A stretch of 14,726 bases of DNA from Eubacteriaceae bacterium. GTDB taxonomy: Bacteria; Bacillota; Clostridia; Eubacteriales; UBA1433. Below the pieces are notes generated by a model. It had not been told where the DNA came from. It worked only from the letters and a program-made list of their open reading frames with translations, and did no database searches. The stretch covers positions 1-14,726 of the forward strand of contig JAAZOI010000347.1 of assembly GCA_012797825.1 (NCBI GenBank), in the 5' to 3' direction. Every line of letters begins with the position of its first letter. Within the stretch, counting starts at the first letter, position 1. Positions 1-6,349 of this stretch are shown here, in pieces. Made by a program: the position numbers and the translations under genes.

Positions 1-1
1 C

Positions 2-178
2 GCACATTGTGATAACGAATATAATATACATACAATTCTGCTTGGGAAAAAAATAGCTATACTTGAGTCTTTGGATTTGTCAAATGTCGCTTCGGGAAAA
101 TATTTTTTAAGCGCCGCTCCTTTAAAAATAGAGGGCAGCGACGGCGCTTTTGTGAGAGCAGTACTCATTAAATTTTAA
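2..178 (+). CDS. Cyclase family protein (kynurenine formamidase-like), C-terminal fragment
   Basis: The reading frame is open from the left window edge to a TAA at 176-178, giving 58 residues of the C-terminus; the start lies outside. The visible part reads AHCDNEYNIHTILLGKKIAI, then a segment ending SAAPLKIEGSDGAFVRAVLI. This matches the typical end of the cyclase/arylformamidase family: an H-x-x-LL-G strand, 'I(L/I)E-x-L-x-N/L' and the 'PLKIxGxDGxPVRAVAI' tail. Members are metal-dependent hydrolases of amide or ester bonds in small molecules, such as N-formylkynurenine. The metal-binding HxGTHxDxPxH motif of the family lies upstream of this window, so the exact substrate cannot be judged. 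The gene points toward the LUD gene, 182 bases downstream, but that gene has its own promoter. No terminator hairpin is visible after the stop. Confidence 0.8.
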   Translation, partial: AHCDNEYNIHTILLGKKIAILESLDLSNVASGKYFLSAAPLKIEGSDGAFVRAVLIKF

Positions 179-218
179 ATATTGTATTTAACTTTCATAT
201 TTCCTCATATTAATATAC

Positions 219-246
219 TTGACATTTATAAACATATATATATAAA
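219..246 (+). promoter_or_regulatory. Sigma-A type promoter for the LUD-domain gene
   Basis: A perfect -35 TTGACA at 219-224 and a -10 TATAAA at 241-246 are separated by 16 bases. Transcription would start near 252 and leave a leader of roughly 110 bases before the ATG at 361. This is the best consensus promoter in the window. It suggests the LUD gene is transcribed independently of the cyclase gene upstream. Confidence 0.7.
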
Positions 247-254
247 ATGTGAAT

Positions 255-305
255 ATACAGTAATTATAAAATGTATAAATATATATAAATAAAATACGGT
301 AATTA
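255..305 (+). repeat. Pair of 12-base direct repeats in the LUD leader
   Basis: ATACAGTAATTA at 255-266 recurs as ATACGGTAATTA at 294-305, with 11 of 12 bases identical and starts 39 bases apart. Both lie just downstream of the predicted promoter, where a repressor could bind. The surrounding DNA is very AT-rich, so some similarity is expected by chance. A regulatory role is inference only. Confidence 0.35.
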
Positions 306-360
306 AGTCTATGCTATTGCAATAAAAAGCAAAAAGCATTTAATATAAAGGAGAAAATTT

Positions 361-1008
361 ATGGATAAAAACAAAAAGTATGTCATTGACAAAAAAGTTG
401 AGCATACAATGCAAGGCCTTGAAAAAAATAATATATATGCCTGCTATGTTGAAACTAAAGAAGATGTTATACCAAAAGTTTTGGAGTTTTTAAAAGAAGG
501 CGATAAAGTTTCCTGCGGAGGAAGCATGACGCTTTTTGAGACAGGAATAGTTGAATATCTGCGTAACGGAAAATACAATTATCTTGACAGATACGATCCC
601 AATATCCCCGCGGATAAAATGGATGATTTGTTCACAGACGCTCTCTCATGCGATACATATTTTTCTTCTTCCAATGCTATTACAGAAAACGGAGAACTGC
701 TTAATATAGACGGCAGAGGCAACAGAGTAGCAGCCCTTATATACGGTCCGAAAAGCGTAATAATAATAGCCGGTTACAATAAAATAGTGCCTGATATAAA
801 CGCCGCATATGATCGCGCTAAAAATATTGCCGCTCCGGCAAACGCAAAGAGGTTGGGTTACGCAATACCGTGCGGGACAACGGGCAAATGCATGAAATGC
901 AGCGCGCCTGCGAAATTCTGTTCATTATTTACAGTAATAGGATATCAACTTCCAATAAGAAAAGACAGAATAAAAGTTATATTCGTAGGAGAAGAGCTGG
1001 GTTATTAA
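361..1008 (+). CDS. LUD-domain lactate utilization protein (LutC/YkgG-like, DUF162)
   Basis: This 215-residue protein is the usual length for a stand-alone LUD (DUF162) protein. The start is set by an AAAGGAG ribosome binding site at 347-353, 7 bases before ATG. The family core is visible: a 'GDKVSCGGSMTLFETGI' segment near residues 46-62, 'YFSSSNAITENGELLNIDGRGNR' spread over about 100-122 (the SxNAIT and NxDGxGNR motifs), then 'GPKSVIIIAGYNKIV', and a C-terminal cysteine cluster 'CGTTGKCMKCSAPAKFC' near 171-187. LutC in the LutABC complex supports L-lactate oxidation, but no LutA or LutB (iron-sulfur) gene is visible here. The protein may therefore act alone or in a different redox reaction. 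It is likely cytoplasmic. A strong terminator follows, so with the TTGACA promoter it is probably a single-gene unit. Confidence 0.88.
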   Translation: MDKNKKYVIDKKVEHTMQGLEKNNIYACYVETKEDVIPKVLEFLKEGDKVSCGGSMTLFETGIVEYLRNGKYNYLDRYDPNIPADKMDDLFTDALSCDTYFSSSNAITENGELLNIDGRGNRVAALIYGPKSVIIIAGYNKIVPDINAAYDRAKNIAAPANAKRLGYAIPCGTTGKCMKCSAPAKFCSLFTVIGYQLPIRKDRIKVIFVGEELGY

Positions 1009-1030
1009 ATCAACAATAAACTTATTATAA

Positions 1031-1059
1031 AAACGGGACTATTTTGAGTCCTGTTTTTT
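1031..1059 (+). terminator. Rho-independent terminator after the LUD gene
   Basis: The stem CGGGACT (1034-1040) pairs with AGTCCTG (1047-1053), with one G-T pair and loop ATTTTG. It extends with A/T pairs and is followed by six T residues (1054-1059). It separates the LUD gene from the GntR pair downstream. Confidence 0.85.
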
Positions 1060-1162
1060 ATTTAATAATTAAAAAATACATACTTTTTTATGTTCACGCT
1101 CCATTTTTAATATAAAATTATACAATTTGATAAAAAATATTTCGTTTTTTTACAAATTAATA

Positions 1163-1168
1163 TATAAT
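1163..1168 (+). promoter_or_regulatory. Possible -10 box for the first GntR gene
   Basis: TATAAT lies 38 bases before the ATG at 1207. No good -35 hexamer is found at normal spacing, and the region is very AT-rich, so the assignment is tentative. A G/T-rich stretch (GTGGTGTGTTGG, 1176-1187) lies at the expected start of transcription. Confidence 0.35.
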
Positions 1169-1206
1169 CAATAACGTGGTGTGTTGGTTTGTTTATGGAG
1201 ATTTAA

Positions 1207-1917
1207 ATGAAGCAGCTGTTTAAAAAACTTATTGAAGAAAACCCATTAGAGCCGACAGTTAAGATAGTTTATAAATGTTTATATCAGGAAATAATATCCC
1301 TGCATTTATTGCCGGGATCTAAAATTAATCTTTCCAAAATTTCTGAAGAATTAGACGTAAGCAGGACAACCGTCAGAGACGCCGCAATTTTCCTTTCAAC
1401 AAATACAAAATTAGTTAAGATGCAATCTAATCAGGGTTTTTTTGTAAGCAATATTGATTTAGTAGAAATGGATAATATTTGCACATGCAGAACAATTATT
1501 GAGACGGGAGCAGCACGGATATTATGCGAGAAAATAACTTCTGAACAAATAAAATTTTTTTATGATTTAGCAAATAATATGAATATATGTGTTCATGAAA
1601 ATAAATTAAAAGAATACGCCAACATAGATATTTTATTTCATAAGTCTATTATTGATTTTTGCGAAAATAAATTTGTATCCAAAATGTATTATAAAATATC
1701 AGATTTAATTAGCAGATATATTTTTTACACAGTTTATTTTAAAAATATAAATGACTTTGCTCCATTGTTGCGCCACCATAACATTATCGTGCATTCACTT
1801 GAAAATTCATTGATTAATGATGTGGATTTAGCTATAAGAAAACATTGCAGCGATTCACAAAAGTTTTTAGCACAAAGCGATTCGTTTTTATTGTATTCTG
1901 CAATTAATGGGAACTAG
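1207..1917 (+). CDS. GntR family transcriptional regulator with FCD ligand domain (FadR subfamily), copy 1
   Basis: A 236-residue regulator starts at an ATG with GGAG at 1197-1200, six bases upstream. An N-terminal winged helix (about 20-85) has the PGSKIN turn and recognition helix VSRTTVRDA (Arg53, Arg57). It is followed by an all-helical FCD domain (about 90-225). The FCD metal-site residues are seen as D-x3-H in 'IDILFHKSI', His in 'RHHNII' and a late His in 'RKHCSD'; FCD domains bind small carboxylates, often with a metal ion. One extra residue occurs before the wing (STNTKLV) compared with copy 2. The protein resembles copies 2 and 3 along its length, including a shared N-terminal NPxE extension. 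It is 62 bases from copy 2 with no terminator between, so the two are probably co-transcribed. It converges on the symporter/dehydrogenase operon, the likely target. Base composition is more AT-rich than in the housekeeping genes. Confidence 0.88.
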   Translation: MKQLFKKLIEENPLEPTVKIVYKCLYQEIISLHLLPGSKINLSKISEELDVSRTTVRDAAIFLSTNTKLVKMQSNQGFFVSNIDLVEMDNICTCRTIIETGAARILCEKITSEQIKFFYDLANNMNICVHENKLKEYANIDILFHKSIIDFCENKFVSKMYYKISDLISRYIFYTVYFKNINDFAPLLRHHNIIVHSLENSLINDVDLAIRKHCSDSQKFLAQSDSFLLYSAINGN

Positions 1918-1979
1918 GATAATATTATAAGTTCTTTAATAAATATAAAACGATAGAATTAGAAATTTGGGGCATAGTT

Positions 1980-2663
1980 TTGAAAAAATTATTTATTCAA
2001 CTAATTGAAAATAATCCAAGTGAAGCAACTGTTAAATTGGTATATAAATGCCTATATAATGAAATAATTATGCTAAATATGCCTCCGGGTTCTAAAATGA
2101 ATTTATCAAAGATTTCAAATGAACTTAATGTAAGCGGCACAACGGTGAGAGACGCTGCTATGATGCTGCTTAAAGATGAACTTGTAATAATGCAGTCCAA
2201 TCAAGGTTTTTTTGTAAGCAATTTAAATATAAAAGAATTGCGAGATATTATCTGTGCCAGAAAAATAATTGAGCCGGATGCCGCAAAACTACTATGTGAA
2301 AAAATAACTAATGAACAAATTGAAATTTTTCATAATTTATTAACATTAATGGATAATGCCGTTAATAAAGGTGATTATTCAGAATATAAAAAACTTGATG
2401 AAGCTTTTCACAGAACTATTATTAATTTCTGCGGCAATGAATCTATTATATTAATGTATAACAGCATAGTTGACACTATGAAGAGATATGCTTTATTTGC
2501 AGCAGCTAAAGCATATAAAAAAGATGCTGCATATATCAATACATCATTTAGACAGCATTATAATATTGTTAAATCTCTGGAAAATTCCTTGATTGATAAT
2601 ATTGGGATTTTAATAAAAAATCATATTGATAATGATGAAAGAGCTATTAATTTACATATATAG
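1980..2663 (+). CDS. GntR family transcriptional regulator with FCD domain, copy 2 (recognition-helix Arg missing)
   Basis: A 227-residue paralogue of the preceding gene. The start is a TTG at 1980 with only a weak G-rich element (TGGGGC, about 1967-1972) upstream. It is chosen because the residues from it (MKKLFIQLIENNPSEATVK) align position for position with copy 1. The winged helix has recognition helix VSGTTVRDA: Gly53 (codon GGC at 2136-2138) replaces the almost invariant Arg seen in copies 1, 3 and 4, which matches Arg45 of E. coli FadR, a DNA-contacting residue. The FCD domain keeps the metal-site pattern 'LDEAFHRTI', 'RQHYNIV' and 'IKNHIDN'. The gene may have altered or weakened operator binding, or act as a heterodimer partner. 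A strong terminator follows within 30 bases. Confidence 0.85.
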   Translation: MKKLFIQLIENNPSEATVKLVYKCLYNEIIMLNMPPGSKMNLSKISNELNVSGTTVRDAAMMLLKDELVIMQSNQGFFVSNLNIKELRDIICARKIIEPDAAKLLCEKITNEQIEIFHNLLTLMDNAVNKGDYSEYKKLDEAFHRTIINFCGNESIILMYNSIVDTMKRYALFAAAKAYKKDAAYINTSFRQHYNIVKSLENSLIDNIGILIKNHIDNDERAINLHI

Positions 2664-2688
2664 AAAAAGAATGTAATTTTAATAATAA

Positions 2689-2721
2689 AAAAATAAAGGG
2701 CAAAAAATGCCCTTTATTTTT
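2689..2721. terminator. Bidirectional terminator between the GntR pair and the symporter gene
   Basis: A long stem has the core AAATAAAGGGCA (2691-2702) pairing with TGCCCTTTATTT (2708-2719), with a five-A loop. A-runs on one side and T-runs on the other serve both strands. It can end transcription of the GntR pair on the + strand and of the dehydrogenase-symporter operon on the - strand. Confidence 0.88.
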
Positions 2722-2733
2722 AATGCTTTGATA

Positions 2734-4194
2734 TTAAGAGGCTTTTTCTGCCAATTCTTCATCTTTTTTATAAAGATTATTAACGGGAGCCGGTTTTTTG
2801 TCAAATACTGCGCAAAGTATGAATGTTACTATGCTTACAATAAATACCGTATAAATAGGCTGATGCGCAATCGCAAGCGATTTTACAAAAAATTGCGATA
2901 ATATAAAGAATATGCCGCCTACAATGAATGTCATCCATGCTGATGATTTTTTAACCGTTTTCGGGAAAACAAACATTGCGGTCATAAGTATCGCATAAGG
3001 AGCAAACATTGTAAGAGCAGCCATAAGCGCACTCAAAACACTAGTTACCTTTGTCGCAAGAATATATGCAGCAATTGCGCACAAAACTATCAGCCATCTT
3101 GAAAGCACAAGCTGTTTTTTATCGCTCATATTTTTTGCAAAATATTTAACCACAATATCTTTTGTGCCCATAGTTCCAAGCGAAACCATAAGCCCTGTTG
3201 CTGTCGAAACGTCCGCTGCCCACAGGCCCGAAAGCAAAAATCCAGCAATAACAGGCGGTATTGCCGCAGTAACAACAGAAGGAAGCGCAAGCGCCGAATT
3301 TGCAAGTCCGGGGAATTTAGCAGCAGCAATTATACCGAACATTGCCGAAATGAATCCCGCGGGTATCATCATAATAGCTGCCAGAATAACTCCGGAGCGG
3401 GCTTCTTTAGGATTTTTTGCAGCTATTGTTGTCTGTATTATAGTAGCGTTAGGAGATGCCTGCAAAATCATTGTAACAAACCATGCAAGCACAACAGCGT
3501 ATCCCATCCCTGAAAATAAATTATACCAGTGCGAACCGTCGCCGCTTATACCTGCCGGGAGAGCCGCGTTAATGGACGCAAGTCCGCCGAAGCCTTTTAT
3601 TGCGGCTATTACGCCTAAGATAATGCCTACATATATTACTATCATATTAATAATATTTGATAAGCTCGCCGCCCATAATCCTCCTACAACCGCAATCAGT
3701 AAAAACATAGCCGCAGATACAATAAGCGCTATAGGCATTGTAAAATACTGAGGCAGAAGCGCTGTTAAAACCGCACCGCCTGCTACTATTTGCAAAGCTA
3801 CAATTACCAGCAGAATACAAAATTGAATTATAACGGATAACGTTCTGAACCCTTCACCAAATACTCTGCCCCACATTTCATTAACAGTTTTAAATGTCGA
3901 ATTTCTGATTTTTTGAGCTAAAAATATTCCTGAGAACAAAGCTCCAGCTGCCCATGCAGCATCATACCATCCGGCAGACATGCCGCCGGTATATGCTTTT
4001 TGCGCAACGCCTATGGTAGAAGCTCCGCCAACTGCAAGACCCGCAATCATAACAGCAATAAGCCATTTATTAAGCATTTGATCTGCGAATAAAAAGCTGT
4101 TTGAGCCGCCTTCTTTTTGTCTTTTTGTCGACCACCACGAGACGAACAATAAAGAGAACATGTAAATTATGACGATGATTAGTGCGATAGTCAT
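2734..4194 (-). CDS. Sodium:solute symporter family protein (SSS family)
   Basis: A 486-residue integral membrane protein with about 12-13 hydrophobic segments from residue 2 to about 465, the usual length for the SSS (PutP/PanF-like) family. Family features are an early 'SFLFADQMLNKWLIA' segment (the dxflA-like stretch before TM2), the glycine-rich 'GLAVGGASTIGVAQKAY' at about 52-68 that forms part of the Na+ site region in this family, and 'GGLWAASLSNIINMI' further on. It would couple Na+ entry to uptake of an organic solute; the family carries proline, pantothenate, short-chain carboxylates and sugars, so the substrate is not determined. The start has GGAGG seven bases upstream (revcomp of about 4202-4206). 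It lies 40 bases after the dehydrogenase stop in the same operon, so the substrate is probably the hydroxyacid used by that enzyme, or a precursor. Confidence 0.88.
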   Translation of the reverse strand: MTIALIIVIIYMFSLLFVSWWSTKRQKEGGSNSFLFADQMLNKWLIAVMIAGLAVGGASTIGVAQKAYTGGMSAGWYDAAWAAGALFSGIFLAQKIRNSTFKTVNEMWGRVFGEGFRTLSVIIQFCILLVIVALQIVAGGAVLTALLPQYFTMPIALIVSAAMFLLIAVVGGLWAASLSNIINMIVIYVGIILGVIAAIKGFGGLASINAALPAGISGDGSHWYNLFSGMGYAVVLAWFVTMILQASPNATIIQTTIAAKNPKEARSGVILAAIMMIPAGFISAMFGIIAAAKFPGLANSALALPSVVTAAIPPVIAGFLLSGLWAADVSTATGLMVSLGTMGTKDIVVKYFAKNMSDKKQLVLSRWLIVLCAIAAYILATKVTSVLSALMAALTMFAPYAILMTAMFVFPKTVKKSSAWMTFIVGGIFFILSQFFVKSLAIAHQPIYTVFIVSIVTFILCAVFDKKPAPVNNLYKKDEELAEKAS

Positions 4195-4234
4195 TTAAAT
4201 ACCTCCATTTTTTATAATATTAAACCTTTCGGTT

Positions 4235-5335
4235 TTAAGCTAAATCAACCGCTTCTTTAAATAAATCTTTTAATTCGGCGTTTTGAGGAAGTTTGTTATA
4301 TTTAATCATTAAATTGAGTAACTCCTGCGCAACGTTTATATTTAAATCAATTCCGTCTGTTAAGCGTTTTTGCGTATTGTTGTATTCAATTTCGCCAGGC
4401 AGATATATTTCATTTACTCCATATTTACGCGGCGTGTTTTTTATCATGTAATAATAGTCGTCCAGATCCGATTTCAGCTCATCAAGCGGCCTTATTATCT
4501 CGGGATCGATTGCCAGCATAAAATAACCAAGCCCCGCGCCGCCCCCTATTAAATTAGGTCCTGTTTTAGCACCCGATAAAATTGATGACAGCAGCTCAAT
4601 CATAACTATTATGCAGTATCCTTTAGGTCCTGCCATAGGAAGGAGCGAACCTAAAATTTTACCCGTATCTTTGTCTTCAAATGTTGTGGGATCGTCAGTG
4701 TCATTTCCGTTTTCATCTAAAATCCATCCAAACGGCACTTTTTCGCCTTTGCGTACAGCCATCTGAATTTTGCCGCCTGCAACCATTGTTGATGCCATAT
4801 CCATCATCATGGAAGGTGTTTTATGACCGGCAGGAAATGCAATGCTGTTAGGGCTGTTGCCTATCATTTTCTCTTTACCGCCTGTCGGTGCGGCAAGCAT
4901 AAGCGAAGGCGCGCACGCAAAACCGATTAGACCTTGCTCTGCCGCCTTAAGCGCGTAATAACCCGCTACACCGAAGTGGTGGCCGTTTTTGCCTGTTGCA
5001 ATACCTATTCCGTTTTTCTTAGCCATTTCGATAGCTTTATCCATAAGAATATCTGCTGTCGCTATTCCTATGCCATAGTCACAGTCATAATATGCCGAAA
5101 CAGGTGTTTCTTTAATAATTTTAATTTCGGGGTTAGTTTTTATTTCCCCGGATTTAATGCATCTGTCGTAATATGTAAGCCTTGCGACACCGTGAGAATC
5201 CACTCCGCGCGCATCGGCCGCGTTTAGCGTTTTTGCTCCTCTTGCCGCAAGCTCTTTAGAAATACCGAAAGATGTTAAAATATCATACGCAATAACATAA
5301 AGTTCTTCTACGCTGACATGAACAGAATTTGCCAT
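4235..5335 (-). CDS. Ldh family oxidoreductase (malate/L-lactate/ureidoglycolate dehydrogenase type)
   Basis: A 366-residue NAD(P)-dependent oxidoreductase of the Ldh2/MDH type 2 family, unrelated to the classical Rossmann lactate dehydrogenases. An in-frame ATG exists at 5380, but the start at 5335 is preferred. AAAGGAG lies just upstream, the residues from it (MANSVHVSVEELY) match normal family starts, and 5380 lies inside the predicted -10 box. Family motifs are RGVDSHGVARL (44-53, with His48), the GKNGHHFGVAGYYA stretch (115-128), 'DMAST' then 'AGGKI', 'VPFGWILDENGNDTDDP', and 'GPKGYCIIVMIELLSSILSGA' (glycine-rich cofactor region, PKGY instead of the common YKGY). Members act on malate, lactate, ureidoglycolate, sulfolactate and 2,3-diketogulonate; the sequence alone does not choose. 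It is the first gene of an operon with the SSS symporter and is divergent from a GntR/FCD gene. Confidence 0.9.
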   Translation of the reverse strand: MANSVHVSVEELYVIAYDILTSFGISKELAARGAKTLNAADARGVDSHGVARLTYYDRCIKSGEIKTNPEIKIIKETPVSAYYDCDYGIGIATADILMDKAIEMAKKNGIGIATGKNGHHFGVAGYYALKAAEQGLIGFACAPSLMLAAPTGGKEKMIGNSPNSIAFPAGHKTPSMMMDMASTMVAGGKIQMAVRKGEKVPFGWILDENGNDTDDPTTFEDKDTGKILGSLLPMAGPKGYCIIVMIELLSSILSGAKTGPNLIGGGAGLGYFMLAIDPEIIRPLDELKSDLDDYYYMIKNTPRKYGVNEIYLPGEIEYNNTQKRLTDGIDLNINVAQELLNLMIKYNKLPQNAELKDLFKEAVDLA

Positions 5336-5356
5336 TTTTACACTCCTTTTCTGCAA

Positions 5357-5366
5357 ACAAATTTGT
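5357..5366. promoter_or_regulatory. Palindrome ACAAATTTGT in the dehydrogenase leader, possible operator
   Basis: A perfect 10-base palindrome lies between the predicted -10 box and the ribosome binding site of the Ldh-family gene, just past the expected transcription start. Repressors commonly bind here. It is short and AT-rich, so chance is possible. Confidence 0.35.
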
Positions 5367-5378
5367 AAAACCGAAATC

Positions 5379-5408
5379 ATTATATAAGCCGTTTTACCTG
5401 CTTTTCAA
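5379..5408 (-). promoter_or_regulatory. Promoter of the dehydrogenase-symporter operon
   Basis: Read on the minus strand, a -35 TTGAAA (5403-5408) and a -10 TATAAT (5379-5384) are spaced 18 bases apart. Transcription would start near 5372, about 37 bases before the ATG at 5335. The ATAGCC-type repeats begin immediately upstream of the -35. Confidence 0.65.
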
Positions 5409-5415
5409 GGGCAAT

Positions 5416-5556
5416 TTAGGCTAGTAAAATAGCCCTAAGCCGCCATTGTGATGTTTTTTCCCGCACTTTTTTAAACGTATTCAAAAACCGGCCTAAAAAA
5501 GCAACGCTTTTTAAAAATATAGCCGTAAGTTTATGTAAAAAAAATCGGCTATTTTA
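5416..5556. repeat. Recurring (TAAA)ATAGCC(C/G)TAAG elements and inverted repeats between divergent genes
   Basis: Four related elements are visible. TAGCCTAA occurs on the minus strand at 5416-5423. TAAAATAGCCCTAAG occurs on the plus strand at 5425-5439, forming with the first an inverted repeat (TTAGGCTA/TAGCCCTAA, one bulged C, 6-base gap). AAATATAGCCGTAAG occurs on the plus strand at 5515-5529. TAAAATAGCCG occurs on the minus strand at 5546-5556, forming with the third a 7-pair inverted repeat (ATAGCCG/CGGCTAT) around a 20-base spacer. The outer pairs lie next to the promoters of the dehydrogenase operon and of the divergent GntR gene. This is what operators for a regulator controlling both directions would look like; binding is inferred, not shown. 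Confidence 0.5.
5496..5512. other. Small hairpin of unknown role in the divergent intergenic region
   Basis: AAAAAGC (5496-5502) and GCTTTTT (5506-5512) form a 7-pair stem with loop AAC. It resembles a weak bidirectional terminator, but only two pairs are G-C. No gene obviously needs termination here. Confidence 0.3.
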
Positions 5557-5566
5557 TTGTTAAAAT

Positions 5567-5575
5567 TGATATAAT
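5567..5575 (+). promoter_or_regulatory. Extended -10 promoter of the divergent GntR gene
   Basis: TGATATAAT (5567-5575) is an extended -10 element (TGnTATAAT). It compensates for the lack of a good -35 hexamer. Start of transcription would be near 5582, about 27 bases before the ATG at 5609. The fourth ATAGCC element covers the -35 region. Confidence 0.6.
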
Positions 5576-5608
5576 AAAGAAGGAAAAAGTGAATTCGGAG
5601 TGTTTAAA

Positions 5609-6307
5609 ATGATACAGAGCTTTAGAGAGTTAATGGATAAAAATCCTACAGAATCATCATTAAAACTTGTCTATAAATATTTATACAGGGAAATTATATC
5701 GCTTTCAATACCTCCCGGAACTAAAATTAACCACACAAAAATTGCAAATGATTTGGAAGTAAGCAGATCAACGGTGCGCGACGCGGTATTAATGCTTGTA
5801 AAAGCAAATCTTGTAGAGCAGCTGCCGAATCAGGGCTTTTGCATAAGCCACCTAAACAAAAAAGAAATGAGCGATTTATATACTACAAGAAAGATTATCG
5901 AATCGGGGGCGGCAAAAATATTATGTGAAACTATAACAAAATCGCAAATAGAATATTTCAACAACATACTATGCGATATGGAAAAAGCAATTGAAGAAAA
6001 TGATTTCGAAACTTTTGCCCAGCTTGACTGCGCTTTTCATAGATCGATAGTCGAATTCTGCGGCATACAATATATAATTTCAATGTATGACAGCATAGCC
6101 GATTTAATTATAAGATACATCGCCTTTACAGCTTACACGCCTAAAAACACTAAACCTTTAACCCCCATAATGCTTCGTCATCATAAAATGATAATAACAT
6201 CTTTTGAATACGGCATGACGGAAAACGTCGTTAACCTTATAGATAAACATTTTAACGACGCCGAAAAAGCGCTGCTTCACCCCGAATATCATTTATCGTT
6301 CAGTTAA
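5609..6307 (+). CDS. GntR family transcriptional regulator with FCD domain, copy 3, divergent from the dehydrogenase operon
   Basis: A 232-residue regulator. A GTG at 5600 is in frame, but the ATG at 5609 is the better start. GGAG (5597-5600) lies eight bases before it, and MIQSFRELMDKNPTES then aligns without gaps with the first residues of copies 1 and 2. The winged helix has VSRSTVRDA with both conserved arginines (Arg53, Arg57). The FCD domain carries the metal-site pattern in 'LDCAFHRSI', 'RHHKMI' and 'DKHFND'. Being divergent from the dehydrogenase/symporter operon, with repeated elements between, it is the most likely direct regulator of that operon and of itself. The ligand is probably the transported acid or its product (inference). 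It faces the rubrerythrin gene convergently. Confidence 0.9.
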   Translation: MIQSFRELMDKNPTESSLKLVYKYLYREIISLSIPPGTKINHTKIANDLEVSRSTVRDAVLMLVKANLVEQLPNQGFCISHLNKKEMSDLYTTRKIIESGAAKILCETITKSQIEYFNNILCDMEKAIEENDFETFAQLDCAFHRSIVEFCGIQYIISMYDSIADLIIRYIAFTAYTPKNTKPLTPIMLRHHKMIITSFEYGMTENVVNLIDKHFNDAEKALLHPEYHLSFS

Positions 6308-6317
6308 CGGCATGAAT

Positions 6318-6341
6318 AAAAAAAACCGCGCTGTGCGCGGT
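6318..6341 (-). terminator. Rho-independent terminator of the rubrerythrin gene
   Basis: The stem ACCGCGC (6325-6331) / GCGCGGT (6335-6341) has loop TGT and is GC-rich. Read on the minus strand it is followed by a run of eight T residues. On the plus strand only a poor T stretch follows, so it serves the GntR copy 3 gene less well. Confidence 0.85.
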
Positions 6342-6349
6342 GATGTTTA

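Noticed and set aside
1207..2663. Tandem GntR genes as one gene split by a frameshift
   Set aside because: Each contains a complete winged helix and FCD domain, so they are paralogues rather than fragments.
2707..2901. 64-codon plus-strand frame after the GntR pair
   Set aside because: It starts within the terminator hairpin and is antisense to the symporter end; a shadow of the real gene.
3164..3751. 195-codon plus-strand frame inside the symporter gene
   Set aside because: It is antisense to a clear membrane protein gene. Its Ala/Pro/Ile-rich translation mirrors the symporter codons, and there is no ribosome binding site or family match.
5336..5380. Upstream ATG giving the dehydrogenase a 15-residue N-terminal extension
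   Set aside because: The extension lacks a ribosome binding site and overlaps the predicted -10 box. The ATG at 5335 has an ideal AAAGGAG and matches family N-termini.
5600..5608. GTG start for GntR copy 3
   Set aside because: GTG overlaps the GGAG ribosome binding site. The ATG at 5609 has correct spacing and aligns exactly with the paralogues.
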